Assembly (NCBI GenBank): GCA_947178145.1
Contig: CAMWXE010000002.1
Coordinates: forward strand, 1-64,000
Length of the DNA stretch: 64,000 nt
From: an uncultured Lachnospiraceae bacterium
Lineage (GTDB): Bacteria > Bacillota > Clostridia > Lachnospirales > Lachnospiraceae
Direction: 5' to 3'
Made by a program: the position numbers and the translations under genes. The notes under the pieces were generated by a model. The model was given only the letters and a program-made list of their open reading frames with translations. It had not been told where the DNA came from and ran no database searches. Numbering within the stretch: position 1 is the first letter of the stretch; each line of letters starts with the position of its first letter. Shown one piece after another: positions 44,538 through 52,065 of this stretch.

Positions 44538-47237
44538 CTATTTCCTGTGTCCCGTTCTCCTCTGCGGCCTGCGTTTGTTTTCCACAGGTGTGCTGTCCCG
44601 CATCAGAACCATCTGCATCAGTATAAAACTAAAACCTGCCGGAATACATGGATGGTACGCCCATTCTGTCAGACTGATAAATCCAAATGCAACAATCATC
44701 GCAAACGGCACCAGCACAATGCTGTACTTACTGCCATACTCCATAAAAAACTGAACCGAACGCCATAGAGTCAGCGCACACAAAACCAGGAATACCAGTC
44801 CTGCAATCAGCCCGAAGTTGTATGCTACCTGCAGATAGGAATTGTGCGCATGAGCGTATTCATTGCCCTTTCTGTCCAAGGGCCCCATATGGGGATGCCC
44901 TTGTATGCCGATTTCCTCGATGTAATCCCGATAGATTTTGAATCTGCCATTTGAAATGTCGTCTTCCTCCTCTTCGTCCGAATTATTTCCATCCTCGTTT
45001 CCCATGGAAAAATACCGCGTGTCGAGACCAGCCAGGCCATCTCCTATGTAGGCCAGTTCCCCGGCCTCCTGCCACTCAAATTCCCCGGTCCGGCCCGCAT
45101 CCGCCTCTTCGCTTTCCTCTGATGACGTCTGAAATCTTCCAAACAAAGTAGCAAAAAAGCGCCGCACAGTCATATATTTATCCGAATCGATCGGATCGCC
45201 CTCATAGATCATAAAGTACCTGTCCTGAAATTCAATGTCATAGCGCACAGGGTCATTCACGACTGCCGGAACCATCCGCACTGCTGTATAGACCATCGGA
45301 AAACTGAGCAGGCATACTGCTGCCAGAATACCAAGCTCGGACACAATCCTTTTTGCGCCCTTATGGTAGGCAGCCGTCGTCAGCACCATAATCATAAACA
45401 CCATCACAGCCACCGTCAGAAATGCTGTCCGCGACATGGTAAGCAGGATAAATCCCGTCGTGCATGCCGTCACAAAATATTCAGGATAGCAAAAGAGAAA
45501 CATATTCTTTCTGTTCTTTGACTTGCCGCAGAGCTTTGCAAGCGCCACCCCAAACACGACTGTGAGGTACATGCCGGTACATGCCACTGTGTGAAAGATT
45601 CCACCATACCGATAGAGCATCCAGTAGTGATGTGGTCTGTGCGCCAGACAAAATACAGTCACCAGCGCAAAGCTCAGAAGAACGCCATTTCCAAAATTTT
45701 TTAAAAATCTGCATTTCGCTGCAAGCGTGTTCGGTGCAAAAAGGAATGTCAGAAACGGAAGCGTCGCCGTAAATACCCACACCTTCTCATACCGATTTGC
45801 ATACATCAAAAGACTGTATACCACCCACAGCGCAATAAACAACACTTGTTGTTTATTCTTCTTAAACTGCCTGGAAAGCCTGTCTCCAATACCAGGAAGC
45901 CAGGCAGCCTTCGTCCGCAGCAGATTCAGGAGAATATTCCATACCAGCAGCCCCCATGACACCACAACGCCGCAGGTAAGACGCGCAAGCGTTTGCTTCT
46001 CCTCATCGGTTCCAGCCGTTTTACAGTACCACAAAGAACCGACAAATCCAAGTACAAGCCAGATGATGCTAATCTTGTTTACAAACTGTCTTTCATTATA
46101 ATTCATCAGCAGCGCAATTGCCAGAAAAATCAACATCCACCGGGTATTTTTATACTGATAGAACAGCCTGTCTGCATTGGCATACTGGCACAGCGCATAA
46201 AACAGCAGCCCAAAACTAACTGTCTGAATATAGTTTCTCCAGGTAAGGCCTATCATACTGGCCGCTGACATTTTAGAATGTGTTTTCGTTCGGATAACCC
46301 GTGTCATCCGCCACAGAAACCCAATCAGCCACGCCTGTCCCACAACAATCCCAACTGCAAAGAACAGTCTGTCCCACAGTTCCCCGCCAAAGCAGTTTTG
46401 CACCACCGCACAGACCAGCAGCACTACAGATGCCAGGATACTTATAGCTGCCAGCGCGCATCTGGCATATTTTCCAATCTGTTCGGAATCCTGCAAAAAA
46501 CGTTCCTCATACACCCGAACCGCCATCAGGATCAACAGATATATGACCAATGCCGCTGCGATAATGCAGATGTCATATCCAATAATTCCTGCCACCGTCA
46601 ACGGACTTGAATAGTCGAAGTCCGCGACAAGGCATACTTCATCATTTATGATACCATCAATAAATAAGGTGCTGTTCTCCGTCTGCGCCAGCGCCGTTCT
46701 ATCCGCAGTCGGAAGCGTGTAGACCGCGGTGCTCTCCTCACCGACCAGAATTTCATAGTAATATGCCCTTCCCTTTTCGACATCCAGATCAGGTGTCGCA
46801 GTCAGAAAGCCCTTCTTTTCTATTTTCCTATTGTCAATGTCCTCCTCATAAATACAGGAAAACGTATCATCATACAGCCGGAACAGCACCCCTTCAGAGT
46901 CCCCGGAAGTCTCAGAGACACTGCACTGCATATACAATGTGATCTGGTACAGATGTTCTTTTTCAAAATACACTGTCTGCAGCTTCTTGTCACTGGCTGT
47001 AAAAGCATCCCCTGCCGACCCTGCTTTTTCCGGCGCATCAAATGCTTTCTGCTTCGACAATGTATGGTTTTGTACCAGTCCCGCCGGAAACACACGCATC
47101 AAAAGGATAAATGCGACCGTCGCCACCAATATCTGTATGATTGCGTTTCTCTTCGCATACCATCGCGTGTATTCGTTATCAGAAAATGTGCAGGCGATGA
47201 TATTGTTGATGTAGGAAATCATTCTGTTTTGTCCCAT
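44538..47237 (-). CDS. O-antigen ligase/Wzy-like membrane protein with N-terminal outer domain
   Basis: 899 residues, unusually long. One N-terminal helix (about 30-48) is followed by a soluble, probably external domain (about 60-210), then about 12 membrane helices. The large outer loop near the C-terminus ends in A-H-A-H-N-S-Y-L-Q, the His-Asn motif of O-antigen ligases and polymerases that use undecaprenyl-diphosphate glycans. The same loop holds an acidic run (D-E-E-E-E-D-D). The frame is open to 47276, but ATG 47237 has GGAGG five bases ahead and the promoter -10 lies inside the longer frame. It could polymerise repeat units or attach the glycan to an acceptor. Confidence 0.8.
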   Translation of the reverse strand: MGQNRMISYINNIIACTFSDNEYTRWYAKRNAIIQILVATVAFILLMRVFPAGLVQNHTLSKQKAFDAPEKAGSAGDAFTASDKKLQTVYFEKEHLYQITLYMQCSVSETSGDSEGVLFRLYDDTFSCIYEEDIDNRKIEKKGFLTATPDLDVEKGRAYYYEILVGEESTAVYTLPTADRTALAQTENSTLFIDGIINDEVCLVADFDYSSPLTVAGIIGYDICIIAAALVIYLLILMAVRVYEERFLQDSEQIGKYARCALAAISILASVVLLVCAVVQNCFGGELWDRLFFAVGIVVGQAWLIGFLWRMTRVIRTKTHSKMSAASMIGLTWRNYIQTVSFGLLFYALCQYANADRLFYQYKNTRWMLIFLAIALLMNYNERQFVNKISIIWLVLGFVGSLWYCKTAGTDEEKQTLARLTCGVVVSWGLLVWNILLNLLRTKAAWLPGIGDRLSRQFKKNKQQVLFIALWVVYSLLMYANRYEKVWVFTATLPFLTFLFAPNTLAAKCRFLKNFGNGVLLSFALVTVFCLAHRPHHYWMLYRYGGIFHTVACTGMYLTVVFGVALAKLCGKSKNRKNMFLFCYPEYFVTACTTGFILLTMSRTAFLTVAVMVFMIMVLTTAAYHKGAKRIVSELGILAAVCLLSFPMVYTAVRMVPAVVNDPVRYDIEFQDRYFMIYEGDPIDSDKYMTVRRFFATLFGRFQTSSEESEEADAGRTGEFEWQEAGELAYIGDGLAGLDTRYFSMGNEDGNNSDEEEEDDISNGRFKIYRDYIEEIGIQGHPHMGPLDRKGNEYAHAHNSYLQVAYNFGLIAGLVFLVLCALTLWRSVQFFMEYGSKYSIVLVPFAMIVAFGFISLTEWAYHPCIPAGFSFILMQMVLMRDSTPVENKRRPQRRTGHRK

Positions 47238-47264
47238 TTCACCCTCCATTTCCCGTGCGTTTAG

Positions 47265-47293
47265 AGTATAGCACAATACAAATTTTTATACAA
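47265..47293 (-). promoter_or_regulatory. internal promoter before the ligase-pglFEC block
   Basis: Minus-strand TTGTAT (47288-47293), 17-base spacer, TATACT (47265-47270), in the gap after the GT2 gene. The expected start near 47258 gives a 20-base leader to ATG 47237. It would let the ligase and pgl genes be expressed apart from the pse block. Confidence 0.6.
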
Positions 47294-47296
47294 CTG

Positions 47297-48244
47297 TCAT
47301 TCTGAGTGCCCGCAGTTCTGACTGTTGGTCTCCTCGCGAATGACATACTGCGGGGAGCTGTTAATACTGATATAGATACGCCCGATGTACTCCCCAATCA
47401 GCCCCAGCATAACCATCAGCATACCGCCAATAAATACGACTGCCGCCATCAGCGAACTAAAGCCCATTGGCACTTCTGGATTTACAAATTTTTTAACAAT
47501 TGTGTAAATTCCATAGACAAAGCCTGCACTTGCAAAAGTAACACCTGTTACTGTAGCAATCCTGAGCGGCAAGATGGAAAATGCCGTAAACCCGTTGAAC
47601 CACAGGCCAAGCAGTTTCTTCATCGTATAGCCCGATGTGCCGACTTCGCGGCTGCGGTGGCTCACCGGGACATTTGTGATATTCCTGGTGGCGCGCAGCA
47701 CCAGACCGATAATATATGGATAGCAGTTTTCGTATCGGAGCATGCTGTCAACCACAAAACGCTTTGCCGCAAAGTAGCTTGTCAGATGCAAATCCCTGGG
47801 TTTTCCAAGCATTGCCCTTGTCATAATATCATTCATCCACGTCCCAAAATTTCGAAATGCACTGTGCTTCTTGTTCTCATAGCTGGCATAGACTACATCG
47901 CTTCCCTTTTCGATGCCCTCCAGAAGCTTTCCAACCTCATTGGCCGGCGTCTGTCCGTCATCATCCAGGCAGACGACAATCTCCCCGTCCGATTTGCGCA
48001 GTCCTGCCATCAATGCTGCATGCTGTCCAAAGTTTTTCGCCAGGCTGATTCCTGTAATATTGTCATATTTTGTACACAACGCCCTGATCACCTCATACGT
48101 ATCATCCGGCGAACAGTCGTTTACCAAAAAAATATCATAGACATATTTCGGTATGGATTCCATTGTATTTTGTATTTCTGCCACAACGCCCTCAATTGTC
48201 TTTGCGCTTCGATAGCAGGGAATGACAAAACTTATTTTACTCAT
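47297..48244 (-). CDS. GtrB/ArnC-like GT2, polyprenyl-phosphate glycosyltransferase
   Basis: 315 residues. GT-A domain with V-I-P-C-Y (7-11), V-N-D-C-S-P-D-D (41-48) and the metal-binding D-D-D-G-Q (94-98), followed by two C-terminal membrane helices (about 232-255 and 268-292). This layout is that of GtrB, ArnC and DPM1-type enzymes, which make an undecaprenyl-phosphate-linked sugar in the cytoplasmic leaflet. The product would feed GT-C enzymes acting outside, and the locus encodes six GT-C-like proteins. The gene upstream is a GNAT acetyltransferase. Confidence 0.87.
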   Translation of the reverse strand: MSKISFVIPCYRSAKTIEGVVAEIQNTMESIPKYVYDIFLVNDCSPDDTYEVIRALCTKYDNITGISLAKNFGQHAALMAGLRKSDGEIVVCLDDDGQTPANEVGKLLEGIEKGSDVVYASYENKKHSAFRNFGTWMNDIMTRAMLGKPRDLHLTSYFAAKRFVVDSMLRYENCYPYIIGLVLRATRNITNVPVSHRSREVGTSGYTMKKLLGLWFNGFTAFSILPLRIATVTGVTFASAGFVYGIYTIVKKFVNPEVPMGFSSLMAAVVFIGGMLMVMLGLIGEYIGRIYISINSSPQYVIREETNSQNCGHSE

Positions 48245-48278
48245 AGTCCCCTGAACTCCTTATCATGTCCGAAACCTT

Positions 48279-48821
48279 TTATCCCCTGGGATTAATCGCT
48301 CCAAACATCACCAAATCTTCATATTGTCCATCCAGAAACAGCTCATCCTTCAGATACGCCTCCTGCACATAGCCTGTTTTCTCATGCAGACGTCTGCTCG
48401 CTGTGTTATACGCAAGCACGCGCGCTGCCAGCTTGTGCATCCCAAGCGTCTCAAAAGCATAGCCTGCCATCAAATGTATGGCCTCCGTGCCAATCCCTTT
48501 TCCATACGCCTGTGCTTCGCCAAGATAGATTCCCGACTCTGCCTTCCTGTGTTCTTCTTCAAAATTTTGGAGATATACAGACCCCATAGGCAGCTGATCC
48601 TCATTCCTGCACACGATAAACTGGTGCACCAGTCCCTTGAAGACTTTATTCTTAAGCCAGTTTTCATGGTCCTCGCAGCTGACAGGCTTCCGGTAAATAA
48701 AATTTTTGACTACCACCGGCATGTTCCGCCAGCGCACAACCATTTCTGTATCCTCCACTGTAATTGGCCTCAGATAAATCTGCTGCCCTCTTATCACAAT
48801 ATCTTTATTCATCGGTTCCAT
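48279..48821 (-). CDS. GNAT family N-acetyltransferase (RimJ/RimL-like)
   Basis: 180 residues. A-Y-G-K-G-I-G-T-E-A (near 109-118) is the acetyl-CoA pyrophosphate-binding loop, and N-T-A-S-R-R-L-H-E-K-T-G-Y the C-terminal GNAT motif. Start 48821 has GGGGAG ahead. It is two genes downstream of wecE, so N-acetylation of dTDP-Fuc4N, the WecD reaction, is a fair guess, although true WecD proteins have an additional N-terminal domain. Acetylation of another 4-amino sugar is equally possible. Confidence 0.75.
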   Translation of the reverse strand: MEPMNKDIVIRGQQIYLRPITVEDTEMVVRWRNMPVVVKNFIYRKPVSCEDHENWLKNKVFKGLVHQFIVCRNEDQLPMGSVYLQNFEEEHRKAESGIYLGEAQAYGKGIGTEAIHLMAGYAFETLGMHKLAARVLAYNTASRRLHEKTGYVQEAYLKDELFLDGQYEDLVMFGAINPRG

Positions 48822-48842
48822 ACAAATCTCCCCGTCTCCTCT

Positions 48843-50732
48843 TCACTTCTTTGCCAGTTCATATACATCAAATGCCCGTTCTGCTGTGCTTGTCTGTATC
48901 TGATCAATGCATTTTAGTTCTATCGTTATCCCACGTTTTTCGTAATACTGTACGAGCCAGTCAAGCTCCTTGTCCACATGCACCACAAAATACGCTTTTG
49001 CCCGTCCGCCTGTCCCGGAGGCACAGAGTGCACTCTGAACATCCCTGAAACGATACTGCTCCAGTTTCTGCTTTGCAAGCGGGCTTTTGGCTGCCCATCC
49101 TCCACAGAGTTCAAAGTTTTTATACGAGTTATCCACATCCGTAAATATTTTCTCCGAGTAGGGTGCATTCTGATAGGATGTCGCGGAATACACATCGATC
49201 ACATAATAATTATTTCCATTTTTTCGGCAATAATCCATCATTGCGTTCCAACGCTCATCTGCGACTGCACGTTTGCTGTACTCATACTGTATATTCTGCA
49301 GATTTACTGCAAATATGGCGATGACACCGGCCATGCACAGAAGCGATGCTGCTGCCCGCCCCCCCTTCGGCACCCTGTTGCTGGCTTGCTGTGGACAGTC
49401 ACAGAGCCAAAAGCCAAGCAGCATGACCAGCTCCATCATCAGAAGTGGTATGGCGACACGGTCCAGCACTCTGTCGACCATGCACAGATACATCCACAAG
49501 ATGCTGCGCACTGCAAGGAGACCAAGTATTTTGAGAATCGCCATCCCACGCATCTTGCCTCTCGCCATCACCACACCTGTGACAAAGTACAGCAGATATG
49601 CACCGAGCACTGCCATGCTGACCGGTATCCGCCCCGCCGGCTCCTCCCACGATGCCGACACATAGCGCAGTACCAGACTTTTCACTGCGCTAAAATCCCC
49701 CAGCATTTGATTCCTGTACAGCCACAATGCCCCTCTCACATCGTTTTTGCTGACAAATCCAAAGGTATTGTGCAGTCCGTTTTCTCCCCCGGCCGTCCGG
49801 GCAAGTTGTTCCTGATAGGCCACGATCGCTTCCAGTCTCCAGGTATCAATTGACTCGTCCAGCGCAAAATTATAGTTTTCCAACAGTGCGTGCGACTCCC
49901 GCGACAGTCCAATCGACTCATAAAACTCCTGGTTGCTCTCATACGCAGGAAGTCCATAAAAATCATATAGTTTTGTCCGGGCATCAAAGAAATCGCGAAA
50001 GCTTGCCCACTCGCTCCCCCTGTATGCAACCAGGTCGAGCGAATCCACTGCCACCATGCACAGAACCGCCGTTGCGATCAGCATCAAATATTTCCTGCAA
50101 TTGACTGCTGTAAAAAATTTACCCTCACCACACCACTTTGCCAATCCAGCAAGAAGCAGAAAGGGAAACAGCATAATGCAAACTTCTGTTCGAATCATAA
50201 AGGACAACACCACCAGAATAAGCGGCAGCAAATTTCGCCGGAAAAATACTGCCGGCCTGTCTATTTGAGGCGTCGTGAGGAACAAAAACACCGCCCCGGT
50301 CATACAGATTCCCGAAGTGACGCTGTACTGTATGACCACAAACTCCCGCAGAAAGACGCCAAACGCCAAAACGGCCACCGCCGCAGCTGCCATGAATGCC
50401 GCCCGCACACGCCGGACGCGCAGAAGAAGCCTTGCTGTAATCAAATACACCACACCGAACTGACACAGACACAAAAACAAGCCATACCATGGAATTGTCG
50501 GAATGGCCTTGTAAAAAAGCGCAAGACACCACGCCAAAGGATACAGCATCTGTATACAATAGCCGCTCGGCTGACCTGTATATGCCCCTGATACAATATC
50601 CTTTATCATGGTATCGTCATTCAAATCATAATAAAAATCAAATAAGACAGATAAAAGCAGCGCAAGCAAAAAGGTATATACAAAAGCACCACACACTTTT
50701 GCTGCCTTTACTCCTGTGCGGTCATCCATCAT
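48843..50732 (-). CDS. polytopic membrane protein, probable GT-C-like glycosyltransferase
   Basis: 629 residues. About 12 membrane helices to residue 470, then a soluble C-terminal region of about 150 residues. The first outer loop has D-L-N-D-D-T (37-42), an acidic pair at the position used by GT-C enzymes, and Y-C-I-Q-M-L-Y-P follows. Its start overlaps the wecE stop by 4 bases. No closer family could be assigned. The likely donor is a polyprenyl-phosphate sugar, perhaps made by the GtrB-like enzyme two genes downstream. Confidence 0.6.
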   Translation of the reverse strand: MMDDRTGVKAAKVCGAFVYTFLLALLLSVLFDFYYDLNDDTMIKDIVSGAYTGQPSGYCIQMLYPLAWCLALFYKAIPTIPWYGLFLCLCQFGVVYLITARLLLRVRRVRAAFMAAAAVAVLAFGVFLREFVVIQYSVTSGICMTGAVFLFLTTPQIDRPAVFFRRNLLPLILVVLSFMIRTEVCIMLFPFLLLAGLAKWCGEGKFFTAVNCRKYLMLIATAVLCMVAVDSLDLVAYRGSEWASFRDFFDARTKLYDFYGLPAYESNQEFYESIGLSRESHALLENYNFALDESIDTWRLEAIVAYQEQLARTAGGENGLHNTFGFVSKNDVRGALWLYRNQMLGDFSAVKSLVLRYVSASWEEPAGRIPVSMAVLGAYLLYFVTGVVMARGKMRGMAILKILGLLAVRSILWMYLCMVDRVLDRVAIPLLMMELVMLLGFWLCDCPQQASNRVPKGGRAAASLLCMAGVIAIFAVNLQNIQYEYSKRAVADERWNAMMDYCRKNGNNYYVIDVYSATSYQNAPYSEKIFTDVDNSYKNFELCGGWAAKSPLAKQKLEQYRFRDVQSALCASGTGGRAKAYFVVHVDKELDWLVQYYEKRGITIELKCIDQIQTSTAERAFDVYELAKK

Positions 50733-51859
50733 ATGTGATAGAACTCCTTCACTTTCCTTACGATATAATCAACCTCAGCCGGCGTCAGCGAATAGAACAT
50801 TGGCAGACGCATCAGCCGCTCACTTTCCTTCGTCGTATATACATCCTCACCGACAAACCGGCCAAACTTCAAACCGGCCGGTGCAGAGTGCAGCGGAACA
50901 TAGTGAAATACTGCCCATATGCCATTTTCTCTCAGAAAATCAATCAGCCTGGTGCGCTCCGCCAAATCCTTCGCCTTGACATAGTACATATGCCCATTGT
51001 GCACACACCCCTCCGGCACCTGGGGGAGCTCTAATACCCCTCTCTCCTGCAATGGCTGCAGCAGCTCATCATACTGCTGCCACAGCGCCACGCGCTTTGC
51101 GGTTATCTCGTCAATCAGCTCAATCTGCGCCCACAGATAAGCCGCATTCATGTCGCTTGGCAGATAGGAGGAACCATAATTCACCCAGCGGTACTTGTCA
51201 ATCTGTCCCCGGAAAAACTGAGAGCGATTTGTGCCCTTTTCCCGGATAATCTCTGCGTCATTAATATATTTCCCGTCCTGGATCAAAAGCGCGCCGCCCT
51301 CTCCCATGCTCAGGTTCTTTGTCTCATGGAACGAATAGCATCCAAAATCACCGATTGCGCCAAGCTGCTTTCCCTTGTATGTCGCCGCCATTCCCTGCGC
51401 CGCATCCTCCACTACAAAGAGCTTGTGCCGCCTTGCGATATCCATGATCGTATCCATCTCACAGGCAACGCCCGCATAGTGGACAGGAAGAATCGCTCTC
51501 GTCCGGTCTGTAATCGCCTGTTCAATCAAATTTTCGTCGATATTCATCGTATCGGGTCTGATATCGACAAACACTGCTTTGGCGCCGCGGAGCACGAAAG
51601 CGTCCGCAGTGGACACAAAGGTATAGGAAGGCAGGATGACCTCGTCTCCTTCTTTGATGTCAATCAATAATGCTGCCAGCTCTGTCGCCTGTGTGCAGGA
51701 AGGAGTCAGCAGGCACTTTGCCGCACCCGTCTGTTGTTCGATCCACTCACTGCACCTTTTCGTGAACGGACCGTCCCCACATATCTTCTGGTTTTCCACT
51801 GCCTGCCTGATATACTCCATCTCCTTGCCTGTAAACGGCGGTACGTTAAAATTGATCAT
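50729..51859 (-). CDS. wecE: dTDP-4-amino-4,6-dideoxygalactose transaminase
   Basis: 376 residues, very close to Escherichia coli WecE/RffA along the whole length: C-G-D-G-x-F-T-x-R-C near the N-terminus, L-P-S-Y-T-F-V-S-T-A, V-H-Y-A-G-V-A-C-E-M-D-T-I-M, and PLP Lys181 in F-H-E-T-K-N. It aminates dTDP-4-keto-6-deoxyglucose to dTDP-Fuc4N with glutamate. RmlA and RmlB, needed for the substrate, are not in the window. The gene has its own promoter and a hairpin-forming leader (51926-52000). Confidence 0.92.
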   Translation of the reverse strand: MINFNVPPFTGKEMEYIRQAVENQKICGDGPFTKRCSEWIEQQTGAAKCLLTPSCTQATELAALLIDIKEGDEVILPSYTFVSTADAFVLRGAKAVFVDIRPDTMNIDENLIEQAITDRTRAILPVHYAGVACEMDTIMDIARRHKLFVVEDAAQGMAATYKGKQLGAIGDFGCYSFHETKNLSMGEGGALLIQDGKYINDAEIIREKGTNRSQFFRGQIDKYRWVNYGSSYLPSDMNAAYLWAQIELIDEITAKRVALWQQYDELLQPLQERGVLELPQVPEGCVHNGHMYYVKAKDLAERTRLIDFLRENGIWAVFHYVPLHSAPAGLKFGRFVGEDVYTTKESERLMRLPMFYSLTPAEVDYIVRKVKEFYHI

Positions 51860-51925
51860 TACACAACCATGCCTTTCCCGATTTTATCCCATAACCTGTT
51901 AATTTGACTTCCGAACAGTTTCCTT

Positions 51926-52000
51926 AGGAACTGTAGGAAAATAAGTGATGCAGATTGCGCAGGATATTTCTTCGAGGGTACTTATTTTTCTACAGTTCCT
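51926..52000. repeat. long inverted repeat forming a hairpin in the wecE leader
   Basis: Two 21-base arms (51926-51946 and 51980-52000) are reverse complements with a single mismatch and enclose a 33-base centre. In the minus-strand transcript from the promoter at 52027-52055 the element forms a long stem. No T-tract follows, so it is not an ordinary terminator. The inner end of the 51926 arm can also pair with 51915-51920 (ACAGT/ACTGT), giving a competing small hairpin. It could be a dispersed palindromic (MITE-like) repeat, an RNA stability element or an attenuator. Confidence 0.75.
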
Positions 52001-52026
52001 TAATATGGAAATTTATTTCTCGCTTT

Positions 52027-52055
52027 ATTGTACTCTTTTCATGCCATTTTGGCAA
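52027..52055 (-). promoter_or_regulatory. promoter of wecE
   Basis: Minus-strand TTGCCA (52050-52055), 17-base spacer, TACAAT (52027-52032), 11 bases past the stop of the upstream gene. The -35 lies within a small inverted repeat, TGCCA-TTT-TGGCA (52042-52054), which might be an operator. The leader to wecE would be about 160 bases and contains the inverted repeat at 51926-52000. Confidence 0.65.
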
Positions 52056-52065
52056 GGTTTTGAAA

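Noticed and set aside
47306-48295. A 329-codon open frame on the plus strand opposite the GtrB-like gene
   Set aside because: It is fully antisense to a well-supported GT2 gene, has a His/Cys-rich composition with no known motif and no fitting ribosome binding site. The same holds for other long plus-strand frames, such as 48978-49853 and 25563-26249.
37386-51878. A shared 14-base string (AACCATGCCTTTCC on the plus strand) at 37386-37399 and 51865-51878, before the epimerase and wecE
   Set aside because: Several 14-base matches are expected by chance in 64 kb, and the neighbouring bases are unrelated, so it is not evidence for a common leader.
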